Source: Sphingobacteriales bacterium (GTDB taxonomy: Bacteria > Bacteroidota > Bacteroidia > Chitinophagales > UBA2359). From it: 64,000 nucleotides of DNA. A program made the position numbers and the translations under genes. Below, piece after piece: positions 46,587-56,600 of this stretch. A model generated the notes under the pieces. That model was not told where the DNA came from, searched no databases, and worked only from the letters and a program-made list of their open reading frames with translations. The stretch's first letter is position 1. Each line of letters opens with the position of its first letter. The DNA is taken from NCBI GenBank assembly GCA_016711295.1, contig JADJTE010000016.1:75923-139922 (forward strand), in the 5' to 3' direction.

Positions 46587-46964
46587 TTACTTGGATTTGC
46601 TAAATAGATAGCGCGTCATATAGATGCCAGGACCTTGTGTCTCTGATGGGCTTTGTACGCCCGAATTGACAAATTCGAGTGTCCACCCTTCGGCGACAAG
46701 AGCATTTATTTTTTGTAAAACATCTTCATCGTTGTCTTTGATATTGCCAAAATTGATGCCCACCAAACTATAAAAATTGCGCAAATCCTCTTCGGATTGC
46801 TGCCCGTCGGGGCGGCTAATCATCATGCGCGACCGCCCTAAACCACCTGGAATAATCGATTCTACAGTAGTTAAAAATAGGTATTGCTTGGCAACTTGCG
46901 CCCAAAGGGCTTCGCTACTCAATAGGCAACCCAATAAAGCAGCTATACATATTGCTTTTTTCAT
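46587..46964 (-). CDS. Small secreted hypothetical protein
   Basis: 125 residues from ATG 46964: signal peptide MKKAICIAALLGCLLSSEALWA, then a short globular domain (QYLFLTTVESIIPGGLGRSR, NFYSLVGINFGNIKDNDEDV, LQKINALVAEGWTLEFVNSG). The pattern of a strand, then VLQKINALVAEGW, resembles small periplasmic DUF4177-like proteins (weak). The frame is open up to 46997 but the Lys-Lys start is a better signal peptide. Stand-alone; about 260 bp without a gene separate it from the next minus-strand gene. Confidence 0.75.
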   Translation of the reverse strand: MKKAICIAALLGCLLSSEALWAQVAKQYLFLTTVESIIPGGLGRSRMMISRPDGQQSEEDLRNFYSLVGINFGNIKDNDEDVLQKINALVAEGWTLEFVNSGVQSPSETQGPGIYMTRYLFSKSK

Positions 46965-47255
46965 GTAAAAAATGATTTTGGGGTTAGAGTTATTCAATCA
47001 TGGGGTTGCTTTAAACAGAATACATTATGAACGAAATAGTTTTTTTATAGATATAATTTCCTGATTACCAAATAATTATATCCTTATTTTATTTGTATTT
47101 ATAAACAACAATGAATAAATTTTATTTTAAAAAATACCTATAAGTAGAATATTGCCTCGATTTAGATAAGCGGAATACCAGAGATATAGGAGGCTTGGGA
47201 GATAAGAGGCTTAGGATAATGCGGCTGGGTTGATTGTTTTGTTTATATATTTATT

Positions 47256-47696
47256 TTATTCGGTACGTTTCAACTTTTGGCGCGTCCCGAAAGCATCGTC
47301 GCTTTTATCGACGCTTGTTATTTCCAAAATATCGTCTGACAATAGCTCAAAATAGGATTCGACGTATTCTGTGTTGGCTACATTGCCTTGTGCATCGACG
47401 GCTTTTTGCAAGTCGAATCCCACGTAATAATTATTGTCTTTTTGGTGAGGTCTTTCCACTTGACATCTTGCGCTGCAAATCCCAAATTTGCCAACTCGCC
47501 CGTCACTTGCAAGAGCGTTCCTTGCAGTCCTTGGGGCGTTGTGGGTCACGGTTATGGAAGCACCAGCAGCTTGGTCGTCGAAGCGTTCCCACTTGCCTTC
47601 TAATAAGTCGGGTTTGTTGCCACAAGCAGACAGTATTGCCAGCCAAAAGGCGACGATGGTCAGAATAGATATGGTGGCAAATCGGGGAGTGGGCAT
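47256..47696 (-). CDS. Hypothetical lipoprotein with a compensated double frame slip
   Basis: 146 residues from ATG 47696; signal with lipobox AILSACGNK. The frame is open throughout, but the middle (about 47460-47545) makes poor sense as read (PRTARNALASDGRVGKFG). In the neighbouring frame the same bases give QGLQGTLLQVTGELANLGFA and QDVKWKDLTKKDNNYY, which fits the flanking text ITVTHNAP and VGFDLQKAVDAQG. One extra C in a CCCC run and one missing A in an A-run 80 bp later would explain it. The real product is therefore likely a lipocalin- or DUF-like lipoprotein of the same length with a different centre. No family assigned. The next minus-strand gene lies 78 bp upstream. Confidence 0.65.
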   Translation of the reverse strand: MPTPRFATISILTIVAFWLAILSACGNKPDLLEGKWERFDDQAAGASITVTHNAPRTARNALASDGRVGKFGICSARCQVERPHQKDNNYYVGFDLQKAVDAQGNVANTEYVESYFELLSDDILEITSVDKSDDAFGTRQKLKRTE

Positions 47697-47774
47697 ACTG
47701 CGGTAAGGTAGATGAATGAATAGCATATAGGGTATTAGAAGCAATTATTTCCATCTTTTTTGCAAAAATCATGC

Positions 47775-48710
47775 CTATTCTACGAGGTCAATTTCGGCAG
47801 ATTGCAACACTTTTCGCGTACCGCTTGCTTGACGCACTAAGGCTACAATATGGCAATTATCGGCGTTCCAAGCCCCCGATAGGGTGCTAACAAAGGTTTT
47901 GACGATAACGGTGCCGCTATTTTGGGGCGGCGATACTTGTACGGCATCGCCCGATGTAGCCGACAATACATCGCGCACCACGTGTTGGTGCACATAAGTG
48001 TCTAATACGTAGCTCTGCCCTGTCACGGGGTCGGGCAACAATTGCGGGTCTACAATATCGTTTTCTGTGATATATACCGTAACGTTGTTAGCCTCGGCAA
48101 CAGATTGGGTATAGCGCAGCTGCACATAGGCTTTTACTTGGCGCGTGGCGGGGTCGTAGGTGCGATGTAGGTATAGATTGACCGGCGTTGCATTGCCCAG
48201 CTCCGATGCAACCCTGCCACCCCATTGCGATTTGTTGGTGATAGCCAAGCGCGGCTCGCCCTCGAACAAGGTGCGATTGATGGCGGCAGACGGAACAGCT
48301 CTACCAGCATTAAGTCGTAAAGGGCTTCTGTTTCGGGTGTTACAAATACTTGGGTGCTATTGGGGTGTGGGTCGGTCAAAAACCTGCGTGTATGAGAGCC
48401 GCTATTACGCGATTGGGATTATTGAGCAGAATAGATTTGGTGACATCATGCCCTGGGACAATTTACACAGCTAACGCCTGTAAATTCTTCTATTAGCACC
48501 ACGTGGTTTTGGGGCGTAGCTAAAGGGTGCTACAAACGTTGTATCCTTAGTAATCATTGGCACATTGTCACCGCCCGTATTAGTAGAGGTATCGATGGGC
48601 GTGCCGTCTAAGTCAATAGTAAAGGGTGGGTTTTCTTCGCAAGATTGCAACAAAATAAGCATACAGCCCAATAATAGTCCTGTGCGCAACAAGGTAAGGT
48701 AGGTGTTCAT
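47775..48710 (-). CDS. Omp28-like lipoprotein, several frame slips
   Basis: N-terminus from ATG 48710: signal with lipobox ILLQSC. At about 48490 the reading moves to VLIEEFTGVSCVNCPRAH, the Omp28/thioredoxin-like signature with CxxC, then DVTKSILLNNPNRVIAALIH, TDPHPNSTQVFVTPETEALY and AINRTLFEGEPRLAITNKSQ. The last 164 codons form one clean frame to 47775 (YVLDTYVHQHVVRDVLSA, SGTVIVKTFVSTLSGAWNAD). At least four single-base slips are needed (near 48495, 48447, 48380 and 48310), one in a T-run. The family is found on Bacteroidota outer membranes; function is unclear. Dense slips in 250 bp could mean real decay, but both ends are well preserved. Confidence 0.7.
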
Positions 48711-48828
48711 GGCAAAACACAAATTGGTAATAGGTGGTAATGAATAGGGCAAAGTTACGCCATTTTTTTTCGCTTTTATTGCACTAAGGACAAAAAAAAT
48801 GACTACCTTTGTTTATTTAGACTTTTGT

Positions 48829-49326
48829 ATGACCATGAACACCGTTGCCGCCTTTGCCGAACAATGGCAAATACTCACGCATTGGATAAGTACAACTATC
48901 AACCGCCTCAGCGACGAGGATTTGGCGCGTAGCATTGCCCCCAACCGCAACCACGGTATTTGGATATTGGGGCACTTAATCCAATCCGAAGATGAATTAG
49001 CCGTCTATTGGGGTAGGGCAGATTTCTTGTTTCCGCACTACAACGATTTGTTCGGCATAGGTACACCCTTGCTGCCCGTAGCCGATTATCCTGCTCCGGG
49101 CTTGCTGCGCCAACATTGGGCACAAATAAACGAGCGCAACCGACAAGCCATTGCTACCTTTACCGATGCCGAATGGGACGAGCCGCACGCCCTTATCAGT
49201 CCCCAGAACCCGATAGAAAAGGACTTTTTTAAGACCAAAGGCAGAACGTTTCTCTTTTGGAACTTACACCAAACCTTGCATTTGGGGCAATTAAATGTAT
49301 TGATGAACAAGAAGAGCAAGACCTAA
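48829..49326 (+). CDS. DinB-family protein
   Basis: Four-helix DinB/YfiT-like protein of about 165 residues: WQILTHWISTTINRLSDEDL, NHGIWILGHLIQSEDELAVY and FWNLHQTLHLGQLNVL. The three histidines expected for the metal site are in GHL and HQTLH. Members include bacillithiol S-transferases and many of unknown role. The frame opens at 48799, but TACCTTTG at 48804-48811 matches the phylum's -7 element, which would put the transcript start after that ATG. I therefore use ATG 48829 (MTMNTVAAFAEQW). Convergent with the NUDIX gene. Confidence 0.85.
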   Translation: MTMNTVAAFAEQWQILTHWISTTINRLSDEDLARSIAPNRNHGIWILGHLIQSEDELAVYWGRADFLFPHYNDLFGIGTPLLPVADYPAPGLLRQHWAQINERNRQAIATFTDAEWDEPHALISPQNPIEKDFFKTKGRTFLFWNLHQTLHLGQLNVLMNKKSKT

Positions 49327-49349
49327 ATACCTGCCCTGCCAAAGCGTCC

Positions 49350-49984
49350 CTATTCGGTGGTGGCGATGGCGATAAATTCGCTCAACATCATAGCGGTTGC
49401 TCCCCAAACAACATGCCCTTGCAGGCGAAAGCAAGGCACTGTAATAAAGAGATTGAGACCCGATTCGACCCTTGCGGTGCCCAAAGATTGCGGGTCGAGG
49501 AGTTCGGCGAGCGGTATTTCTAAGATAGCAGCTACTTCGCGCGGGTCGGGTATAAAATTGGGGCGTTGTGGGCAATAGCCCACAAAGGGCTGTACGCAGC
49601 ATTGCTCACGGGGATATAGATGGGCGATAAAGCACCCAATACCTGTATCGACCCTGTATCAATGCCAAACTCTTCGGCGGTTTCGCGCAGGGCAGTAGCG
49701 TTTAAGTCGGCATCTTGTGGCTCTATGCCACCACCCGGCAAACTAATTTGGGCTGCGTGGTGGCGGCTATTAGGATTGCGCTGCATTAGAGCTATATGCC
49801 ATTGCGCATCAATTGAGGGATATAACAGCAGCAACACAGCACTTTGGCGGGCTTTGCGCTGGTCGGGCATGGGCAGATGAGGCGGGAAACGCAAAGCAGG
49901 CGACAAACGTTGGTGGGCTTGCGCACCAGGCAGGGTTTGGAGCAAGGAAGCAGCAAGGCGAGCTATCAGCGACGGGTAGGGCAT
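49350..49984 (-). CDS. NUDIX hydrolase, CoA pyrophosphatase-like (frame slip near 49598)
   Basis: Hydrolyses a nucleoside diphosphate-X bond; sequence resembles CoA pyrophosphatases. NUDIX box within SLPGGGIEPQDADLNATALR-ETAEEFGI. N-terminal RQSAVLLLLYP and IALMQRNPNSRHHAAQI fit. The first frame ends at 49532. Shifting at about 49598 gives VQPFVGYCPQRPNFIPDPRE, then VAAILEIPLAELLDP and a C-terminus at 49350 (GATAMMLSEFIAIA), the family-typical tail. Total about 211 residues. ATG 49984. Confidence 0.85.
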
Positions 49985-50089
49985 GGGTGGTCGTAAGCTA
50001 TATGGGTTGCAAAAACGAAACGGACGCTTAGGCGCGTGCTGCGTCCGAGCGTCCGTCGTATTTCTATAAAACCATCGGGGTCTAATTTT

Positions 50090-50510
50090 GTTCAGTATAG
50101 CTACTGCTCGGATTTTCTAATTTTGAGTATGCCGTGTATCTATTTTCAAGCGTTAGGACTTAGGAAATAGCGTTAGGTAATTGAGATATTAGTTTAAAAA
50201 CTCCCCCTAACCCCCTCAAAGAGGAGGAATTTACTGCCCACCTCAAAGATGAGGAATTTATGACTGTAGTGCAAAAAAGGCAAAATTGATACAGATTAAA
50301 TTTAAATCGTAAATTCTTTGTTTATAGTCATCTACATATCTTGTAATTACTAAACACTTTGTTAAAATGATTTCTTGCACCACAGTCTTAATTTTTTACT
50401 CAAAATTAGAAGCCACTAATAGAAAGACCAGAAATAACCGTTTTTTAAGCCCCGTAGGGGCGACATCCTAATAAAAAATAAAGACGGCACCCCGTATGGG
50501 CGATATTCCG
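50090..50510. repeat. Intergenic repeats related to 5880-5950 and 8627-8970
   Basis: No gene. 50140-50235 is an inverted relative of 5880-5970 (AAGCGTTAGGACTTAGGAAA; CTCCCCCTAACCCCCTC hairpin). 50383-50510 is an inverted, degraded copy of the 174-bp unit at 8627-8800 (ACTCAAAATTAGAA, AGCCCCGTAGGGGCG hairpin). Confidence 0.75.
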
Positions 50511-52325
50511 CTACTTAATTTTGGTATTCGATTGCGGTATTTTTAGGGTCATGTCGCGTATAAATTTATCGCTTTTCAGGTTATTGACGCGCAAGATGTC
50601 GCGGGCTGTCACGCCCGGAAACATTTGCAAGATACGCTTCATATTGTCGCCTTTTTGTATCACGTAATGCGCAATAATCAAGTCGGTTTTGGTGGTATTT
50701 TGCCCTGACTTGGTGCTTGGAGTGCTTTGGGGCACTTGTTTGTTGTTTTGTTTATTCCCAAATTCATCGGTTTTGTAGTGCCACATATTGCCACTTGGCA
50801 AGGTGATTTGTTTTTCGCGGGTGCGGTCGAGTATAATTTCTTTCTGATTTTTGAGGTTGTTCTGATAAGCCACTAATACGCCTATTTTGTTGGCGGGCAG
50901 CCTAAGCGGATAGCCTTTGGACGATGCGGGTATATAATCGTGTATAATAGCGGGATTGAGGTATTGCAATTCGTTCAGTGCCATATCTATTTGCTGGGCA
51001 ATTTCGCGCAACGACGATTTGCCTTTTATCCGCACGGTATCTGTGGCATAGTAGGTATAAGGCGCGTCATATTTCGGAATATCGTACTCTTGATAATAGC
51101 TCATCACATAAGTAGCGGCTATAAACAACGGCACGTAGGCTTGGGTTTCGATGGGCAGGAAGGTAGCCAATTCCCAATAATCGCGAATACCGCCTGCCTT
51201 CTGAATGGCTTTGTTCATCTCGCCGTCGCCGCAGTGGTAGGCTGCAATCACCAAATGCCAATTGAGGTATTTGCGGTATAAGTTTTTGAGGTGCATAGCG
51301 GCGCTTTCGCTCGATAGCTTGGGGTCGCGTCGTTCGTCTATAAAATCGTTGCTATCTAAGCCATAATCTTTGGCAATGCCGTAGGGCAACTGCCACAGAC
51401 CCGACGCGCCGTTTTGCGATTTGGCGTGTGGGATAAGTGCCGATTCCATGACAGGCAGATATTTCAACTCCATCGGCAAGTCGTGTCGGTCTAATGCTTC
51501 TTCAAAGGTGCGGAAATAGAGGTCGGTACGCGGAAGCATACGGCTCACTTGGTCGCGCTTGTCTTTTACATACATATCGATAAACGATTGTACGATGTCG
51601 TTATAAGTCATTGGCACAATGGTTTGGAGTGCCGACAAGCGAGCTTTGCTAATAGCCGCCACGCTGCTGGCATCGCCCTCGTACTGCACGATGGGGCGTT
51701 GTATGAGTTTATTTTTGCCGATAATATCTGCGGCAGGGCTTGCCTCATACACTTTGTTGGGCGCAGGCGTTTGAGCGGTGCTATTGGCAGGGCGTGTAAT
51801 GATTGATTTGACCACTACTTGTTTGCCGCTATTGTCTATTTTGCCAACTGTACCCGAGGGCGGCGCAAACGAACTCGAAATATTGGACAACTGAGCGGCT
51901 TTGTCCTGCGCGGTACTACTATCAATAGCTGCAATAGGCTGCGCGGCAATTTTTGTACCGACGAGCATACCCTTGTCGAGCGCAATCACCATTTCATACA
52001 GGCTTGTATCGGCTACCAAGAGCAGAGTGTCGGTGCTTGTCGTTTGCTCCCTTAGTTTGGCAGCAGCTGGAGTAGATGGGGCAAGCTCAATAAGCAATAA
52101 ATCGCTGCCTGCATAGTTGAACTTTGCCGTGTCGCTGGCCAGTAGTTTATCAATTTTTGGATCGATGGGTGGAATTGTGGGCTTTGCAGAGTCTGTCAAA
52201 GTAGGGATTGGGGTGCCCAAAGCAGTAACTACACTATCGTTTTGCGCTTGAACAGGTGATAAAATGATGCTTGCCAATACCAAGCAAGCCGCCATATAAT
52301 ATCGGGCTGGTAGGAAGTGTGTCAT
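50511..52325 (-). CDS. Membrane-bound lytic transglycosylase D-like protein with LysM
   Basis: 604 residues. Signal peptide (YMAACLVLASIILSPVQAQ), about 230 residues of low-complexity Thr/Ala/Ser-rich linker, then an SLT domain: ELKYLPVMESALIPHAKSQN (catalytic Glu in MESAL), GASGLWQLPYGIAKDYGL, DERRDPKLSSESAAMHLKNL and VIAAYHCGDGEMNKAI. A LysM-like segment follows (VRIKGKSSLREIAQQIDMAL...LNPAI) and a second LysM closes the protein (HYVIQKGDNMKRILQMFPGV). It cleaves peptidoglycan glycan strands with 1,6-anhydro ends. Frame intact over 1.8 kb, unlike many neighbours. ATG 52325. Confidence 0.9.
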   Translation of the reverse strand: MTHFLPARYYMAACLVLASIILSPVQAQNDSVVTALGTPIPTLTDSAKPTIPPIDPKIDKLLASDTAKFNYAGSDLLLIELAPSTPAAAKLREQTTSTDTLLLVADTSLYEMVIALDKGMLVGTKIAAQPIAAIDSSTAQDKAAQLSNISSSFAPPSGTVGKIDNSGKQVVVKSIITRPANSTAQTPAPNKVYEASPAADIIGKNKLIQRPIVQYEGDASSVAAISKARLSALQTIVPMTYNDIVQSFIDMYVKDKRDQVSRMLPRTDLYFRTFEEALDRHDLPMELKYLPVMESALIPHAKSQNGASGLWQLPYGIAKDYGLDSNDFIDERRDPKLSSESAAMHLKNLYRKYLNWHLVIAAYHCGDGEMNKAIQKAGGIRDYWELATFLPIETQAYVPLFIAATYVMSYYQEYDIPKYDAPYTYYATDTVRIKGKSSLREIAQQIDMALNELQYLNPAIIHDYIPASSKGYPLRLPANKIGVLVAYQNNLKNQKEIILDRTREKQITLPSGNMWHYKTDEFGNKQNNKQVPQSTPSTKSGQNTTKTDLIIAHYVIQKGDNMKRILQMFPGVTARDILRVNNLKSDKFIRDMTLKIPQSNTKIK

Positions 52326-52688
52326 GGGTAGGAGGGGGTTTGCCGCAAAATTACTAAAATACCTTTATCTAATAAGCACAAAACATGACAACTTGGTGAC
52401 AAATTAGAAATGAGATTATGCAAGCAAACAAAGCAAGCAAGCGCGTAAAAATTATCAATGTGTGTGGCTTATGCCCAAAGTGATTCAAACCGAAAAATCG
52501 CAAAAACAAAGCATCAAGCTATTGTGTGCAGAATTATAGGGCGAAACATGGCGCAAGCAGGATAGAACCTCGCGCTATTGTTGTTTGTGATAGCTTTAGA
52601 GCGCATCATTTCTAAAATATAGAGAGCGGTATTTGGCGATAAGGATAATTTTTTCTTCCTAAAAATGGAGATACTCAATGAAAATAGC

Positions 52689-52696
52689 TATCTTTG
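52689..52696 (+). promoter_or_regulatory. Candidate -7 element for the 52781 gene
   Basis: TATCTTTG matches TAnnTTTG, 85 bp before the ATG at 52781. A clear -33 TTTG is not visible. The rest of 52326-52771 holds no gene. Confidence 0.45.
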
Positions 52697-52780
52697 CAAA
52701 GTTACTACAGCAGTAACAGTAGAACACTTTTTTATTTTTTTTCAAACAAACATTTTTTAACCACTTAATTTTTGTTATTT

Positions 52781-53419
52781 ATGCACAAATTTAAGTTTTC
52801 AGTGGCAGCTACCCTGTGCCTATTGGCATTGCTGGCAACCACTACCACTTGGGCACAAACCGCTGCCCCCAAACCAAGCAGCAGCCAACAATGGTTGCAA
52901 GACCTGAAAGCGAAACAGAGCGAAAGAGCACAAGACCGCACCGCTCAACCCCGCAAAGCCAAAGCTACTAACACAGCCGAGGCGAGTAATGAAGACGCTG
53001 CCTTGAAAGCCAAAAAAGAGGCGGCGAACGCTACAAAGGCTACACGGAAAGCCAAACCCTACGTACCGACCGAAGCCGACAAAAAGGCTATGGCAGAAAA
53101 AAAAGCTAAATTAGGCGACAAAGTAACTGCCAAAACCACCGCAACTAAGGTAAAAACAACCGCGGCTAAAGCCACACCATTGACACCCGCTCAACGCCTG
53201 GAGCAAGTCGAAAAAGACTTGGCGTACATCCAAAACACAGGCAAAGGCACTGAAAAACGCGCAAAATTGGAAGCAGAACAAACCAACTTGTATGGCAGCC
53301 AACTGAACCACGCAAAAACGAATGAAGCCAAAAAAAGCATCTTGCAAAAATGGCTCAACGCTACTACTGACGCAAATACAAAAGTACGCATTCAAGCTAT
53401 GCTAACTGAAATTAAATAA
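52781..53419 (+). CDS. Lys/Ala-rich secreted protein of unknown function
   Basis: 212 residues from ATG 52781 (MHKFKFSVAATLCLLALLAT signal peptide; cleavage likely after TTWAQ). The mature part is highly basic and Ala/Lys/Thr-rich, with long helical stretches (AALKAKKEAANATKATRKAK; EADKKAMAEKKAKLGDKV) and a C-terminal segment with heptad-like spacing (TPAQRLEQVEKDLAYIQNTG; EAKKSILQKWLNAT). The composition suggests a periplasmic nucleic-acid- or glycan-binding or spacer protein, but no family is recognised. It lies 20 bp before the large secreted protein and probably shares its transcript. The frame is intact. Confidence 0.72.
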   Translation: MHKFKFSVAATLCLLALLATTTTWAQTAAPKPSSSQQWLQDLKAKQSERAQDRTAQPRKAKATNTAEASNEDAALKAKKEAANATKATRKAKPYVPTEADKKAMAEKKAKLGDKVTAKTTATKVKTTAAKATPLTPAQRLEQVEKDLAYIQNTGKGTEKRAKLEAEQTNLYGSQLNHAKTNEAKKSILQKWLNATTDANTKVRIQAMLTEIK

Positions 53420-53439
53420 CCACTAATTTAATTTAAAAA

Positions 53440-56400
53440 ATGAAAAAATTTTTATTTCTTATATTGCTCTGCGCAGCCTTTGTTACTGCTAAGGCAGACG
53501 TTTGCACTACAACTTTTACAGGCTCAGTGTCAGAAGATGGCAGCGGTATACCTGGTGCCCCGTTTGTCATAGCCTTAGCCCCCGCCGGACCCCTAAACTC
53601 TATGACCATTACGGCAAGTAGTGCTGGTGGGAGTTGTAACAGCTGGTATAACTATAATGTAACAGTTGACGGAACGGGCGGCGGCACTACCACAGGTGTG
53701 TGCGACTTTACAACCATAACAATACCCAACGATGCTACTACGCTGTCTATTGCTATGGTCGACTGCTGCGGCGACGGCATTGGCGATGGCACAACTATAT
53801 TGTTAGATATAACCTACGATTATGTAGGGGCATCTTGTCCTGCTGCCCCGAGCTTATGCGGAGCAGGCACTACCGAAATTCTAACCGACAATTTCTCAGC
53901 AGGCGGACAATTAACCTGGACAATGGCTATTGTTACTGGTGTAGGCAACTGGCAAATAGGCGATGGTGGTGCGAGCACTGGTGTTACCAATCTCGATGGA
54001 GATAACCTATATTTTGATGATGACGCTCTCGGCAGTGCAAACGGAAACGAAACAGCTACAGCCACCTCGCCAGCAGCCGATTTGACCTGCTATACTAATG
54101 CTAACCTTTCATTCGACTATTATTATAACGATATATCTGGTCTCGCCGATTTCTTTATGGTCGAAGTATGGGACGGTGCGGCATGGGTCAATATCCTAAA
54201 CCAAACCACAGACCAACTTTCTTGGACTAATTTTTCGCTGGATGTAAGTGCCTATATCAACGACAATTTCCAAGTGCGCTTTACCTACGACGACGGTGAT
54301 GGTTGGGCTTGGTATGCCGCGGTGGATAATTTTGCCCTTTGTGCAACATCTACCCCCCCGCCAATGACGAATGTGCTGCTGCTACCCCACTTACAGTAGG
54401 TACAGGCTCTTGCACCACCCCCACAAACGGCAATAATGCAGGTGCTACCGATTCGGGCATTACACTTAATTGTGGATCCTATTCCGGTGGCGATGTTTGG
54501 TATGCAGTTACAGTTCCTCCCGGTTGCGACAATTTGGTAATCGAAACTTCGGACGACGGCACAGGAGGCATAGATACCCAAATCGGTGTATTTGATGCCT
54601 GCGGTGGAACTTTAATCGATTGTGACGATGACGGCGCGGGCTTTCCATTTTCCCAAGTTGTTATCCCCGCAGGAACCGTAACATCAGGTACTACGCTTTA
54701 TGTGAGCGTGTCGGAATATTTGAATAATGACTGCGGTACATTCAATATCTGTGCTTATACACAGGCTCCCGCCGCTCCCGCCAATGACGAATGTGCTGCT
54801 GCTACCCCACTTACAGTAGGTACAGGCTCTTGCACCACCCCCACAAACGGCACTAATGTAGGTGCTACCGATTCGGGCATTACACTTAGTTGTGGAGCGT
54901 ATTTCGGTGGCGATGTTTGGTATGCAGTTACAGTTCCTTCAGGTTGCGACGATTTGGTCATCGAAACTTCGGACGACGGCACAGGAGGCATAGATACCCA
55001 AATCGGTGTATTTGATGCCTGCGGTGGAACTTTAATCGATTGTGACGATGACAGCGCGGGCTTTCCATTTTCCCAAGTTATTATCCCCGCAGGAACCGTA
55101 ACCGCGGGCACTACGCTTTATGTGAGCGTGTCGGAATTTGCTAATAACAACTGCGGTACATTCAATATCTGTGCTTATACACAGGCTCTTGTCTGTCCCG
55201 TTATCGACTTTGCGCCCGATGTCACTTCCGTTTGTTCGGGCGGCAATGTCACCTTTACCGCAGGCGCACTTTGCACACTAATAGCTCCCGACCAAGTAGC
55301 CGACTTATATGTGTATATCGACCCTATGACTGGACAGCCAGGCACAGCACCAGCCCCGCTCAACATAGCTCCTGGTACGCAAGTTTCGCAAGTGGCATCT
55401 TTGCACCCCGATTGGATTAACTTGTTTTTTGATGGCGACTGTGCTACTCCGTTGGTAGGAAACCTCATCAATATCCAATGCGCTCCTACTCAGGCATCGC
55501 TCGCCATTGTCACCTATGACTATTCAAGAGATAGCGATTGCGACGGCGATTTCTCTGAGTACGACGGTTGTGCCCTCCAAATGTTTAGTGTCACCATCTA
55601 TCCCGACATCAACAACTTTACGGTTACTACCACTCCTGGCGGTTGCGGCACGGCAGCTACTGCTACCCTCGAACTTATTTCGGATGGTACTGACTGTTCT
55701 ACTCAAACAGGTACCATACCCACCACGCCTCCCTGCGGGCAGACCAGCAGCGAACCACTCAATTATAACTTTGTTATCAATAGCGGACAATCTTGTAGTA
55801 CAACATTTGCCGGTACCGTAGCTGCTGTTTGTGTCAATTTGGGGCAAGCACCGGTGCCCCCTGTAACGATGGCAACAATGCTACGACAAACGACGTAATT
55901 CAGGCAGATGGCTGTACCTGTGCAGGAACAACTATTAACGCCACCGTTAGTGCAGACAATACTGACCCTTGCTTCTGCGTTACTGTGCCCGTATTGGACG
56001 GCTCTAATAATGTTGTTACTGTAGGTGTTTTGGGCGACGAAATGACCATTACCACAACACCCGCTACTACGGGATTAACATGGAACGTTACGGCTGGTGC
56101 TAATACCACCATTACAAGCGGGCCAACCGCAACCGACAACGGCGACGGAACTTATACCGTAGATATAGAATACAACGATACAGGTGCAGGCTGGGCTGTA
56201 ACAGCTACTGAAGCTGGCGGCAATTTCCCCACCCAAAACGGCACAGGTGGTACTACATGTACTTATACCGTTGGCACTTTCCCCAATCCTGCTTCGCCCG
56301 CAGCTTGTACGGGTGTCACTATCAGCGGAGCAACACCCGCAGGGGGCACATATAGCCCTGCAAGCATACCCGCACCCGCACCAGGCTCACCTGCTCAGGT

Positions 56401-56551
56401 GGTGGCACTTACTTACACCTACGATGCACACCCCGCAGTTGGTGCAAACCCCGCCTGCCCATTGACACTCAATGCTACCATTTCTATCCCTGCCTGCCCC
56501 GCAGCCCCAGGTTGTAACGCCGACAACGGAACACCCAGCTTTAACCCATAA
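53440..56551 (+). CDS. Large secreted repeat protein, two frame slips
   Basis: About 1036 residues after correction. Signal peptide MKKFLFLILLCAAFVTAKA. Domains: an N-terminal beta domain (TCCGDGIGDGTT-like), a MAM/jelly-roll-like segment (ANLSFDYYYNDISGLADFFM, FQVRFTYDDGDGWAWYAAVD), then two 140-residue repeats each starting ANDECAAATPLTVGTGSCTT and holding DVWYAVTVP, DTQIGVFDACGGTLIDCDDD. Further Cys- and Thr-rich beta modules follow. Slips lie in a C-run near 54358 (seven C; the next repeat copy shows the right frame) and a G-run near 55853 (continuing GASTGAPCNDGNNATTNDVI). It ends ADNGTPSFNP at 56551 with no recognisable T9SS sorting domain, which is odd given its neighbour. Confidence 0.8.
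54361..55200 (+). repeat. 420-bp tandem duplication within the secreted protein gene
   Basis: Two 420-bp (140-codon) units, starting GCCAATGACGAATGTGCTGC at 54361 and 54781, are nearly identical, with long stretches of exact match. Such identity indicates recent duplication or ongoing gene conversion. Confidence 0.9.
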
Positions 56552-56600
56552 TTTGTCTGTTCCGGTACTTATTAATCATCAAAACCAAAACAGATAAAAT

